From: Cudoniella acicularis
Taxonomy: Eukaryota; Ascomycota; Leotiomycetes; Helotiales; Helotiaceae
Direction of reading: 5' to 3'
Assembly (NCBI GenBank): GCA_013054445.1
Contig: JAAMPI010000186.1
Coordinates: forward strand, 1-54,219
DNA: 54,219 nt
Shown here: positions 19,567-30,703 of the stretch, one piece after another
How the letters are laid out: each line of letters opens with the position of its first letter
Numbering within the stretch: position 1 is the stretch's first letter
Position numbers and translations under genes: made by a program
The notes under the pieces: generated by a model
Seen by the model: only the letters and a program-made list of their open reading frames with translations
Told to the model about the DNA's origin: nothing
Database searches by the model: none

Positions 19567-22155
19567 ATGTCGGGATTGAAGGAGATTGCTAAGGGTGGCT
19601 GGCACCCGAAGGGCAAAGACGGAAAGTCAAAAGAATCATGGCGAGGCGATTTCAAGGGAGTTAATCAAGTTGCAGGGTGGATGGGCAAAGGCAAGGATCC
19701 AAACGCAGAAGCTCACGAGCATGTATCTCGCCCTTTGTCAACACTAAAAGATCCTGCGGCATTTGGACCTCCTCCAAAGAACGTCAATTTCTATGGAGAT
19801 GCCCCTCTTCCGAATCAAGTTACACCAGATACTAGCGGTGTAGGAAGACCGTTGTCTCGAGAAAAGATAGCAGCGGAGGACCGAGCAGAGGAAGTAGAAG
19901 CCACGAAACCAAAGCCTCCGCCAGTTCCATATCGAGCGGATACTACTGATCTATCTACAACACATCTGCCACCACCCCCTGGGCGCAGAGATGGCGCAGA
20001 TGGAAGAACTCCTCTGGTTGCGCCAAAGCCAAAGCCAAAACCTCCAGGTCTCCCTCCAAGATTGCCACCTCGGCAGAGTTCAAACACTGCCTCCTCCTCA
20101 CCTTCTACGGCAGACCCTCATAAAGGAATACTTAATCAAGGATATTTGGACAGATTGGGTGCCGCTGGGGTCTCGGTTCCTGGTTTTGGTATAGGAGACA
20201 CAAAGAGGAAACCACCCCTACCTCCTCCATCTCAAACTTCCTCGCCAAGTTCTCCAACAACCCCATCGCAAGTCCATGATTCTCAGTTAAATGAGCTTCA
20301 ATCCCGGTTCTCGCATCTCTCAGCAAAGTCCCCAAAACCTCAAGGGGCAACGGAAGGCACAACTTTTGCTCAAAAGCAAGCCGCATTGAAAACGGCTGCA
20401 TCTTTTCGAGAGGACCCATCATCTGTCTCATTAAGTGATGCCAAACTGGCTGCAAGTACAGCGAATAGCTTTCGAGAGAGGCATGGCGAGCAGGTGAAAT
20501 CCGGGTGCAGTCGGCAAACAAGTTGAACAGCAAATATGGTATTGCAGACAAAGTTGGTGCTTATGGTGGAATTGGGAACCCACAGTCACCTAAGCCTTCA
20601 AGTCCTCCATCAGTGCAGTGCGAGGCTCCGCAATCACCATTATCAGGATTGGGGAAGAAGAAGCCTGCGCCACCCCCTCCGATGAGGCGAGTGGCTCAGG
20701 ATGCACCACCTCCCATCCCTCTTTCTAGCAAACCGAAACCGCAAGTAAGTGGTCAATATCAATAAGTCTGCTTATAGCATTTGATTGTCGGAATCATCGA
20801 AGTTTTTTTACATACTCTTGCTTTTCCGTGAACTGCGCTGAGGCGACAATGCCTTCGTTGACAACACGGTCCCCATTCAAAACTTTATATCTATCCGTTC
20901 CACGGCCTCACTTGATACATGAAAACTTGCCAGGAACAAGGGCACTTATCCTGCTCTGCATATCCTCTAGCTTCCAATTGAATCTCCCTATTTTGGTGTT
21001 CAAACTTCCCCCACAAGAAGACTTGAAGTAGTAGTTGAACTGCTAAATTCCGGATTGCAAGATAACCTCTACCCATAAGTTGCTTATATTTCCAACATAT
21101 TTCCAACATGTCTGCTTTTTTTGGGGGACTTTTTGTACCCTCCCAAATCTCATTTTGGAACTCTGCAAAAATGTGAACATCCCCTGTTTATGTTACCGAG
21201 TCCATCTCAATAATTTCACCTGCATCAAGACTACTACATCCCGGGGGGGAAACTTTGGTACAAAGATCATGTACCAATTGCGCAGTCTACCAGCTCCTAT
21301 CATGCGGAGACCCACGAAGTGAAAGATCTTGATCTCGATTTAAAGTCCCTATGGTTCGCAAGCCCGCCCCCTGCATTTCCACTAAATACCGTTACTCGGC
21401 AGGGCAAAGTCAGTCATACGAGTCAGTCCGGCTGGTGATCAAACGGCGTTCGAAAGACCTACTGGTTCACGGGGGTCATTCAACATAATGAAACATTGGC
21501 AAGAACAACGATCCATCTGACCTGGGATGCAAGTAATCCTGGTCTTACTATGAAGTTGCAACAAAGACATTCTCCTCTACCACGCAAACTCAACAGGCAT
21601 GAGCTTGACGATTGTCGGCACAAGACAGTCCACATGGAAACTCTTATTCGAACACTAATGTCACGTAGATATTCCTATGCATTAGCTACCTTCTGTGAGT
21701 CAAAAATTGGCGAAAAGGTTGGAAATGGAGAGTGTTGGACATTGGCAAATGAGGGCCTTAAAGCGGTCACGGCCAATTGCTCTTCACGTGTCCTCGAGCC
21801 TTGCACGACCTCCCAGTCTCTTATACGCGGGCACCTTATCTACTCGTTTCTTCCGGTTAGACCTCCATATCCTGATCCAAAAGGAGGTATGCACAAGGCC
21901 GATGTAGTGAGAGGCGACATTATCCAACTCCTGTCTGCACATTTTAAGGCTAGAGATGGAATGAGTAAGAAATGGGCTGGCGCCCCCGACCACACCGCAG
22001 TTATCACAGGAGTAGATCCCAATGGAGTATTGAGAGTTGTGGAGCAGAACGCTGGGGTTGGCTCTTATGACATGTTAGAATTGGTGAAGTGCGAAATTAG
22101 AATCTTCAGAGCTGTTGGCGAGAGCTGGCTTGGGCCACTAAAAGCGGAATGGTAA
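19567..22155 (+). CDS. AIM3/BBC1-family cortical actin patch protein
   Basis: ATG at 19567. The N-terminus GGWHPKGKDGKSKESWRGDF, VAGWMGKGKDP and a long Pro-rich middle (PPPVPYRA, KPPGLPPRLPPRQ, PPPPMRR) are typical of Pezizomycotina AIM3/BBC1 relatives, SH3-ligand proteins that link myosin I and Rvs167 to actin patches. The C-terminal exon (about 21325-22155) has LWFASPPPAFPL, IHLTWDASNPG and the cysteine-proteinase-like fold of this family: GECWTLANEGL, DHTAVITGV and RVVEQN. The Cys and His of that fold are present. Odd points: a one-A deletion at 20497-20499 shifts the frame (GEQVK to IRVQSANKL); an intron of about 560 nt seems to separate PKPQ (20752) from DLDLDLKSLW; an in-frame TGA at 21436-21438 interrupts the C-terminal exon unless a 48-nt intron removes it. 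DDCRHKTVHMETLIRTLMSR carries what looks like a short extra segment. Confidence 0.8.
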
Positions 22156-23445
22156 TGCCTTCGACATACTAATTGTATATAACATTCAACGCATGCATGG
22201 AATAAATCATTTTGATACTTGTATTGGTTCTTGCATTGTGTTGCGCAGAAACACGAAGGCTCTTTTCCAGCAATATCAGTCACCCTCGAGTTCACTCAAC
22301 GCGCGCTTACCATATCCTTACTGGCTCCGCTTCGCTCCTTCCCAGCATGGTTATGGCCGAGACACTAATCAAATTTAAATAATTACCGCACCTCAGCTAC
22401 ACAGCAGCTGGGCGACAACATCCTCTCAACCTCAAAATTCAATATCGCGCCCTATCGCTGCAACCTCACCACTTCTCGATATCTTTGCCTCCTTCCTGCT
22501 CAAAAAACCCCCAGCCTTTCTACCCAGCTTCTTGCTCTTGTTCGCGGTGGAGGACCTGTTGTTAACCATAACTCTTCTCATCTACCGCTATCAAGCATTC
22601 CATATTCAACTACAATCCTTCTTCACCACAAAATCCAAATGCCCATATCACCATACCTCATCTCTCCAAAACAAGCCAAGTGAGCATTTAGTGAATGCAA
22701 ATCATATAAGGGCTTCGAGAAGTTCATCTTCGCTTTCACTTTACCAACTTCTTTGACTTTCCAATTCCGCCATCTCTCTTTGCTCCAAGACCATAGCATG
22801 TCAACTCAACTGAGCTCTGTGCCATCTTCTCAGGATCATCAAGCGATCTTCTTTTTCTTCGAAGATTCAGCTTTCGGATTTCATCATCTGTCTTCCCGTT
22901 CTAAACAGTAGCCCGAGCAGTTCACTAAGCTCTACTGAGGTCTCTTTGGCCTTCCTAGGTTCATCGATTGATCTCCCTTTACTTTCCAGGGTCGGCTTTC
23001 AGTTTCCATCATCTTTCTACTCTTCAAGTAGCTGCTTGAGCAGGTCAGTTGACTCTACTGAGATCTCTTCGATTTCCCAAGGGTCATCCATCAATCTCGC
23101 TTCAACTTCATTCTCTTAGCGGAATTATTCAACTTCAAGCCCTTCAGCTCTTACTTTCAGCTTCGAAGTAAGGATAATCTTACAAGACACCAACACCAAA
23201 TCGATCTCAAGATTCATCATTCCTCCCCAAATACGACCTCGCTTTACCGTTCTTGACTCCTTTGGACACCTGCGTCTCCATCTTCGAAGAATCTCCTTCC
23301 CAACCACATTACTTCAACCTAGATTCGGATCTTCATATTTATCAATCGATATTGCTCTTTCGAAAGAGCCCAACAACCAAATCACCTTTCTCTCCTCCAT
23401 ATCTTCACACTCCTTTCAACCAAATAGCCTTCGTATCTTGTAAAT
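22156..23445. promoter_or_regulatory. Pyrimidine-rich upstream/leader region of the BTB-like gene
   Basis: About 1.3 kb. From about 22400 it is strongly C/T-rich, as in long fungal 5' leaders. It includes a diverged tandem repeat of 125-bp period (22797-23110), listed separately. An ATG frame near 22193-22378 is short and unsupported. Confidence 0.5.
22797..23110 (+). repeat. Diverged tandem repeat, 125-bp period, two full copies and one partial
   Basis: Copy A starts at 22870 and copy B at 22995. Shared blocks in the same order are GCTTTC..TTTC/CATCATCT, a GAGCAG..TCA block, CTCTACTGAGRTCTCTT, and YCATCRATY.ATCTC. A partial earlier copy (from about 22797) has CTCAACTGAGCTCTGT followed by ATCATCAAGCGATCTT at the expected offset. 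It is pyrimidine-rich and directly upstream of the BTB-like start codon. Confidence 0.75.
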
Positions 23446-24394
23446 ATGGCAGGAGAGAAGCGTCCCGCTGCTCCCGCAGAAGAAAGCCTATTTGTTGGCC
23501 CAAACGAGGGCTCATCATCATTTTCAGGTATTAACTGTGCATCAGCTGCTGAGAAGGCCGCGAAACGCCAAAAAGGCCCCGACGCTCCAGACCTTGCGTA
23601 AGTAACTTTCTCAACTTCATGATCCTCATCCATTCACTAATATATCTCAGTGCGCCTCACAAAGAGTTCATCAGAGCCCTTATCGGCAAGGGTACTAAAA
23701 GGGAAGAGTTCTTGACATACAAGGACGAAATTACCTATTGGTCGGACCACTTTAAGGGACTTGTCGCAAGTGTAGAAGACAGTCCTGATTTCGGTAAGAC
23801 ATTTACTACACTTACACTTCTAAAGTTTTCTAATGATCTGCAGTAATCCAATACCCGGACACGACTCCTGAAGCCTTTGGGCTCTTCCAAAGATGGATGC
23901 TGTCGAAATCGATCAAAGATCACGCTGATAAGCTTCCTCCCAACGGCCATATGGTCAGATTATTTGTCCTGGGAATTGACATCGGAACTCCTGAAGTAGC
24001 AAATGCTGCTATTCGCGGACTGTTCCAAGCTGGATGGAACGGGGATAACTTACCAGACCAGTACTCGTACATCTACCACAATACCAGGCGTGGAAGTCCG
24101 CTGCGAAAACTGTTAGTGGACCAAATTATTCGTCTCGTTCCCCAAGAAGATTTCGAGCGTGCTCTCACTAGGAGCAAGACCAGGGTCGAAATCCCACCTC
24201 AACTGATCATCGACATTGCCATTGCGCAGAGCAAACTCCTGCCAAATATGCGTGCTAACAGATATGTTCTCAAGGTGGGAGACTACGAGGTTAGCGAAAG
24301 GGAAGTCAGGGAACAACAAACAAGAACAGTAAGGGGAACTGAGGCAGGAAACAGTAGTGAGGGAAGTGGCCAGAGAAATCCAGACGACATCTAA
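23446..24394 (+). CDS. BTB/POZ-like domain protein, 281 aa
   Basis: Exons 23446-23597, 23651-23793 and 23844-24394, joined by introns with GTAAGT/GTAAGA donors. The N-terminus MAGEKRPAAPAEESLFVG is low-complexity with a basic stretch AAKRQKGP. Then PHKEFIRALIGKG, DHFKGLVASVEDSPDFVIQY, PDTTPEAFGLFQRWMLSKSI and MVRLFVLGIDIGTPEVANAA follow the order of the many fungal BTB proteins: a strand-helix core where surface peptides enter, then YPDT.PEAF..F..W, then a helical BACK-like part with LVDQIIRLVP. The first strand pair of the BTB fold is atypical, so the assignment is by pattern, not certain. Its role is unknown; such proteins usually act as adaptors. The tail is polar with no membrane segment. 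Confidence 0.72.
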
Positions 24395-24943
24395 CTTATT
24401 TGACAGAGTGGGGTCATAGAGGGGAAGTGCTATCTTAAGGGGGGGTTTTAGAAAGATGAAATAAAGGATTTTAAAAGGGGAGATAGAACTTTATCGAACA
24501 TAGCTACGGAGGACGGAGTTTAGGGATATTAAAAGGGGATTCTGATTTTAAGGGTTTCGAGAGGCTCTAGGAAGGAAATAAGCGCTGTTTTATAAAGGGG
24601 TTTTTACGGATAAGTAAGGTACTCGCGATGAATTTTCACTCTAAGGAGGCTCAAGAATACTCACTACCTTGGCAGATCACCTCTTCGGTTGTTCAACAAC
24701 GTGGCGCGAAGTGAATATACAAGAATTTACTATCTTGTTTTCCAGTGAATAGAAGGTGACTTGACATTTATAATACTCTTCTCTATTTTATTGTCACTTT
24801 ATATTACCTTTTTAATCGACGGTCTTGAGTTTCTTTTACTAAAAATGTTATTAGGAGAGATAGAAGCTTAGAGTTCATAGCGATGTCTTTTGAATCTATC
24901 CAACCTCTATCATTTATTCATTATCTTACACATCTACATCACC
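24395..24943. other. Convergent 3' region with recurrent AAAGGGG motifs
   Basis: This stretch between BTB-like (plus) and SDR (minus) stop codons has no gene. Between 24436 and 24605 the motif (A)AAAGGGG follows TTTTA, ATTA or TTATA at least three times (about 24470, 24530, 24595), with a GGGGGGG run near 24440. Confidence 0.55.
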
Positions 24944-25975
24944 TCAAAGCTTCGCCTTCTCATCGCCCTTCATCGAATCCACCATCCCACCCCTGGCCAA
25001 AACCTCCCCGCCATCAACCGTAACCGTCGCCCCATTAATATGCGAGCTCGCTCTACTCGACAAAAATACCACTAGTCCCGCAATATCCTCCGGCTTGCCC
25101 AACCTCCTACTAGGATTCTTCGCAGCCAGGGTCTCAGCACCACCCGTCTGCTTAATTAACTCACTCGCCATTTTGCTAGGGAAGAAGCCGGGAGCTATAG
25201 CGTTGACAAGAATATGTCTGGGTCCTAATTCCACAGCAAGATTCTTGGTGAGGTGGATGACGGCCGCTTTGGAGGCCGAGTAGCCAAATGTTGCGTTTAC
25301 TCCGAGGGTGCCGACGCCGATTCCTGCTACTGAGGCTGTGATGATGACACGGGATGGATCCTCGATTGTGCCTTTCTTCTGCAGCAAGGGCGCAAATCTG
25401 GAATTCCTTAATCAGCACCGCACTCTTCTTTCGAACCCTTGTACCAAACAACAAAACAAGGGGGAGGGAGATATACAGTCTAATAGTATTAAAAACACTC
25501 TTAACATTCAAATCCATAACCTTCGCAAACGCCGCATCAGGATGCGTATCAAATGCCTCTCCCCACGTTGCACCCGCATTCGCAAATAGTATATCTACAT
25601 GATCTGTCGTCTTGCTTACTTCCCTCACAAGGTGTTCGACGCCTTCGAATTTCGCGCTGTCGGCAGGGACGGAGATGGCTTGGGCGCCGGGGGAAAGGTT
25701 GGGGAGCGCGTTGAGGGCTCTGACCGCTGCGTCGCAGGCGGCGGCTTTGCGGGATGTGATGTAGACTTTAGAGGCGCCAGCTTGGAGGAAGCTGTTGGTG
25801 TTGGTGTTAGTGACGGTGTTGGGAATGATTTGGGGGAGGGGGGAAAGGAAGGAAGGAAATACCCAGATGCGGCGTGTAAGCCCAGACCTCTGCTTCCACC
25901 TGTTACTACGACGACTTTGCCTTTCAGGGAAAAGATATTTGGGAAATCTTGGAGCTCTGTTTCGTATTTGGACAT
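24944..25975 (-). CDS. Short-chain dehydrogenase/reductase (3-oxoacyl-reductase-like)
   Basis: Three exons on the minus strand; I choose the ATG at 25975 (MSKYETELQDFPNIFSLKGK) because the upstream in-frame Met at 26092 adds a non-family stretch. Seen in order: VVVVTGGSRGLGLHAASG (NAD(P)-binding TGxxxGxG), VYITSRKAAACD, LFANAGATWGEAF (NAG), NVKSVFNTI, IITASVAG, GYSASKAAVIHLTKNLA (catalytic Tyr and Lys) and the classical C-terminus SSHINGATVTVDGG. The Ser-Tyr-Lys triad is complete. It resembles fungal proteins annotated as rhamnolipid-type 3-oxoacyl-ACP reductases. The substrate is unknown. Introns lie at about 25787-25866 and 25400-25490. The next minus-strand gene upstream is a flavin-reductase-fold protein. 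Confidence 0.93.
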
Positions 25976-26491
25976 CTTGGGTGGACGCGATGGGACGGAT
26001 GCTGTGGGATATAGGTGTTGGTTGTGGTTGATGTGCGAGGAGCTCGGTATGTTTGACTTGTCTATGAATGAATGCGAAAATGTAAGAAGCAATTGAAAAG
26101 TCTAAAAAATATTAGGAGGGTGTGGAGAAAAGGAATTGGTAGTGAGATTGTAAATGTTGGTTCGGTAGACTGTCGTGGGGTAGCTGTTGGTTTTGCCTCG
26201 GCACCGAGCTTGCATGACAGGGGTTGATGACAGCTCTCTTTATTTTAATGAGATTTTGGACGACTTTTAACTATTATAGTACAGCTCTTCTGAGCTACTT
26301 GAGTTGTTTGTAGGAAGCTTAAATTATGGTATTGAAGCTTGGATTAAGGAGTTTCCGCTCCAAATGTGAAGAATCATGGCAATATCAACACTCGGAGGTT
26401 GAATTAGTCAAGATTCGGAGAAATGAAAAAATAAATTCTATTCTTCTTATTCTATCAATATTCTTCTAACTTCAAAAAGTTCTATGAAAGT
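25976..26491. other. Spacer between flavin reductase 3' end and SDR start
   Basis: About 515 bp on a tandem minus-strand pair. It is AT-rich and contains no supported gene. It should carry the SDR promoter. Confidence 0.5.
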
Positions 26492-27535
26492 CTATTGCCC
26501 ATCGACTTTAGGCTTCAAAAGCTTCTTAGCCTCCTCGTTATTTTCAACAGTCTGTGCATAATCGGGTCGAGGAAGTTCTATGCCGTCCGTGGTTCTCCCG
26601 TAAGTAATGCCACCCAACCTGCTCATTGGCTTGAGGATCTGGAAAAGAATTCAGTATTTTACACTGGGGAAATCAAAAGAGAGACTTACAGCAGGATCAA
26701 TAAGGTTCTTTTCCTCATTAATCGCGTCCTCCCGAACCCAAAATCTAATTCCCTCGATAATAGCTAAAACACCAGTCTTCTTTCCCGGAGTAGCTCTGCT
26801 TTCAAATTCCTTAGTGCTTTCCAACTTTCCCTCGATAGAGAAGACAGCCTCTTTGACTCTGCTGGCCTTCACGATTGTGGAAGGAGCGGGGGTTAGCCCG
26901 CTTAAGCTCCACTCGCTCTCTCCATATGGTGCATTGATTGACGTGGAATTTGCAGCCTCGATAAAGTGTTCTGAGATGATATTAATTGTGCATTCTTTCG
27001 ACTCGTTCAAGTTTCGCAGAGAATCCTTGGCGTTATCAAAACCTCCCGCATAACCGACTGTAAATAGAGGTGGGTCGTGGTTGATAACTTGAAAATAACT
27101 GAAGGGCGCCAAATTCGTGCTGCTTCCATCCTTTGACCTGGTGCTAATGAACCCAATTGGCCGAGGAATAATCCCAGAAATCAACAGCTTGTAATTGAAA
27201 ACCGCAGGTCTGCCTTCCTCGTAGGGATCGATTTCAACATGGTGTTTCTTCAGACTTGCACCTCCATCATTTGCGCCATCTCCGTATTTCCACTGAATGA
27301 TTGAAATGTCAGCCTGCACCTAACCAGCTCTGGCGTCTGCTGTGGGAAGCACAAGGCCGACAAAGATAACTGTTGGGTGTAAGACTGAATAAAATTTCCG
27401 CCTTACGTCAGGTTTGATTGTTTGCTTGATGTCCCATTCCAAAGATGTGTTCCATGGTGTTCTGCCCGCTTCTACCTTCTTGAAATCAGGATGAGGGTTT
27501 CTCTGAATGTGTATCTCTGCGTCCAATTTAGACAT
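26492..27535 (-). CDS. Flavin-reductase-like (FMN-binding split barrel) protein
   Basis: ATG at 27535 (MSKLDAEIHIQRNPHPDFKK). Exon 1 ends IKPD at 27407; an intron of 113 nt (27294-27406) leads to WKYGDGANDGGASLKKHHVE. Then DPYEEGRPAVFNYKLLISG, IIPRPIGFISTRSKDG, NLAPFSYFQVINHDPP and ECTINIISEHFIEAAN give the flavin-reductase-like domain (PF01613, DIM6/NTAB type), where PRPIGFIST and NLAPFS line the FMN site. An intron near 26640-26690 joins NLIDPA to ILKPMSRLGGITYGRTTDG. Length is about 300 residues, usual for fungal members. Likely a soluble FMN oxidoreductase or reductase partner; the substrate is unknown. It lies head to head with the alpha/beta hydrolase, with about 0.6 kb between. Confidence 0.92.
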
Positions 27536-28121
27536 ATTGAATTTCGATGCTCGGTGGTTGCGATTAAGAGTCCTCGGGAGGTGAAGTCGCCAGGAATATT
27601 TGGAGAGTCTGCTATGATTAGGAATAGCTGAGGTGGGAAGAGAACGTGAACATACCGGCGTCCAAGGGAGTTGCTGCGTTTTTGCCAATTGCATCAATGT
27701 GTCAACGAAGACGAAACCACATTTGTCACGAGACGCTTGTACTGCATATGCGTTTTCCTTTATCCGACAATGTTGTTCCACTCTCGGATCAACGTCATGT
27801 TTGCTGAATTGCATTAGCAGTGCCGGCTTCAACCGCAAATACCCCGCCCCTTATCGACGATAAGAGGTGGGGAAGGTGTAACTAAGTGAAAGCATGTGGA
27901 TTCGAACCTAATTATAAAGTACAATGTTTAATGTCTGGGATTCCTTCCTCCGGTCAAAGAATTCTTGAGTTCGTCTTCACTTTCCAAAATAAAAATAAAA
28001 ATTCACGAAGTTTGAGTATTGCTCTGTGAGGTCACCCAGCGACCCCTTGGCCTCAACACATTCGAAAGACCTTGACAATAACAACAATAGCAAAGATTAC
28101 AAAGTTGTCCTGAAGAAAGCT
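27536..28121. promoter_or_regulatory. Divergent promoter of flavin reductase and hydrolase genes
   Basis: About 585 bp between two divergent starts. A minus-strand open frame extends upstream of the flavin reductase Met (to 27838), but its peptide is not family-like. A GGATTCGAACC motif near 27898 looks like a B box without a matching A box. No other structure seen. Confidence 0.5.
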
Positions 28122-30076
28122 ATGGAGGCTAAGGAAGCAAAGATGAACGCTGAGTTCGAGGCCCTTTCCATAGGCTTCAGGATGGCCGGCATCCAAACTT
28201 ATAAACTTGGGGACTGGAAACTCCAATCAGGACAGTCGATTCCAGATGCGCGTTTGGCGTACAAGACCTTCGGCAATCCACAATCTCCTGCAATTATTTA
28301 CCCGTCATGGTACTCGTACGTATCCCTGGTTTTTACTTGTTACTTCTCATGCTCGATTGCCCCTGTTTTGTTTTGCCCTTCTTCAATTGCGGATTGACCA
28401 TCAATCCGACATCAACCGGGGTTGAGCTGACCTCTCTTTTTTACTTCAAGAGGACTCTGAGAAGATGCAATTTTTGATCAGGAGTGCTTCGGAGATTATG
28501 ATCTTGCAAATGCTCGATCATTGCGATTGGCCTATACTGTTTAAATGTTTTGTTTGATCTCTCAAACTACTCAAACTTGTGAATTTTGTCATATTTCGGC
28601 AATCAATGCTTGAACCCCAGCTATGAATCAACCCTCGAATGCAAAAGTGCTAACTGATGAGCTTATAGGGGATGTAAGTCGAGCTTTTAAATTGAAAGCA
28701 ATAACTAATTCATCCAAGCCATTGCCGATAATGAATGGCTCATTGGTGAAGAACATGTATTGAACCCTAAGAAATACTTCATCATCGTTACTGCTTTGTT
28801 CGGAAATGGTCAATCGACCTCCCCATCGAACTCCGATATCAAGCCTTTTCCGAGGATTACGTTCTATGACAACGTAAAGGCGCAACACAAGTTAGTGACA
28901 GAACATCTAGGTATAAAACATGCAAAAGCTGTCCTTGGCTGGTCCATGGGAGCAGGCCAGACATACCAATGTAAGCTAATTGGGCATTTGTTCTTACACT
29001 TCCCCATTTCACCTTGTTTTATCATTTCTCCTGAACCCTTCCCGAAACCCTCCTAATCCAGCGAGATTTATCCTGAGACTTTTCTAGAGAGGCAAAAACT
29101 AACCCCCCCCGTCTCCTAGGGGCTACTATGTACCCCGACTTCATGGATATTTGTGTTCCGTTCTGCGGATCTGCCAAGACTTCACTTCACAATCAAGTAT
29201 TTCTAGAGGGGGTCAAGTCTGCTTTACTTGCCGCTCGAAAAAACTTATCTGCTGGCTCGTGCCAGGATGGGATCCTTTCACAAGATGAAAAATACCGCAC
29301 TTGGACCGCAGAAGAAAAGGAGGTTGGGCTGAAGGCTTTTGGAAGGGGCTACGCCGGTTGGGGCTTTAGCCAGGCATTTTATAGAAAAAAGCTTTATGAA
29401 AGCGTTCTGGGATTCAAGAGCCTCGAGGACTTCATGATGAATTTTTGGGAGGCTTGGGCGCTTTCGAAAGGTGAGTCAAAGCCTTCTTTCTTGATTCAAG
29501 TAGCCAACACTTGGTAGACCCGGAGAACCTTCTCGTTATGCTATACACCTGGCAAGCTGGAGACTGCTCTCAACAAGAACCATACAACGGCGACTTCAGC
29601 GCTGCTATGCAAGCGATTAAAGCAAAAACACTTGTGCTCCCCTGCAAAACTGACTTGTATTTCCCGTAAGTTTGTTTAGCTCAGTTGAACGCAATCTTCT
29701 AATAGATTTGCTACAAGACCCGAAGATTCAGAGATTGAAGTTGCAAACATGAAAGAAGGGGTCGGCAGAATGGAGGCATTTCCTAGCGTAAGTCGTCGTT
29801 TTAAGGTTTTCCTCTTGAGGAGTTCCTCTGGCTCCTGCAAATTAAAGCATTCGATGATGCATCTTGTAAACAGCATTGCTAGAATACTTGATTGCAATTT
29901 TCTGGGGAAGCTTCCCATAACCACGAAGCTAGCCACAAAATTCCTCTATCTTTAAACGATTAAAGTTTATTGCTGACTTAATTGAAAAGATTTGGGGCCA
30001 CTGGGCAGGAGGTCCTGGCGACAGCCAGGAAGACGTCAAATGGTTAGATGAGAAGCTTCGAGAAATCGACCTCTGA
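28122..30076 (+). CDS. Homoserine O-acetyltransferase-like alpha/beta hydrolase
   Basis: Seven or so exons. Possible starts are ATG 28122, 28143 and 28182; the last gives MAGIQTYKLGDWKLQSGQ, closest to the family start, so the first exon may be shorter than shown. Exon 1 ends SWYS at 28315; a 5-nt exon (28669-28673) is needed to reach IADNEWLIGEEHVLNP at 28719. Then FIIVTALFGNGQSTSPS, VLGWSMGAGQTYQW (nucleophile GWSMG), MYPDFMD, LVMLYTWQAGDCS, LPCKTDLYFP (likely acid residue), and IWGHWAGGPGDS (catalytic His). The full Ser-Asp-His set is visible. This is the MET2/homoserine acetyltransferase branch, but many fungal members are not true MET2 enzymes. The last intron (about 29790-29988) is about 200 nt and the first 353 nt, long for this genome. 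No frame breaks. Confidence 0.9.
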
Positions 30077-30703
30077 GATTTTTTGGGCTGCGACTAATGG
30101 TTTTGGGGGCAAATTTGCCACGCGCCAGGGGATCGACATCAATACAAAATTGTGATCAAAATTGGATGCGAAAGAGCAATGAGGATGCTAGGCGTGTGGC
30201 GGTAAACTGGAATCGGCATTACGTTGTTTGATGTTGGAGGGAGCGATTGCCTTTGTTGAAAAACGAGTTCATTCCGTTTGTCCAAATATCAAATTAGCTT
30301 CTTTCTAAAAAGACACAATTTTTTTGGTTACGGTATCAAGCTTCCATTTTGTTGCAATTTAACCTGGACCCTTAGAGTTGGAGGACACCCCTCCTCAGTG
30401 TCTCCTTGAAGGAGTCTGCGCAACAGACTTCGGAACACGAATTCCAGGCCTGTAGGTGCAGCGGCGCATACTTCATCGCGAAGGGTGGCCCAGCGTGTTA
30501 AAGTAGAGGAATTAACACTCGCCGTTGAAATTGTTGAAAGGTTGATGAAAAACTGCATCAGAAACACAGCTTTAAGAGATGTGATGAGCAGGCTCCTGTG
30601 ATTGGTCGCTTCAGCCACTACAAAACATCAAACCGAGGGAACTTCGAACTTCTATACAACTCCATTATCCACAAAATTTAGCCTTCCCGGGCTAGGAAAA
30701 ATC
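30077..30703. other. Spacer between hydrolase and PAC4 genes
   Basis: About 630 bp in tandem orientation, holding the hydrolase 3' UTR and the PAC4 promoter. A 96-codon minus-strand frame (30328-30618) resembles nothing known. Confidence 0.5.

Noticed and set aside
21436..21438. Programmed stop-codon readthrough in the AIM3-like gene
   Set aside because: The context TGA TCA is not the TGA CTA type known for efficient readthrough; an error or intron is simpler.
27895..27908. B-box-like GGTTCGAATCC on the minus strand
   Set aside because: No A box at a suitable distance, and the flanks do not form a T-arm or acceptor stem.
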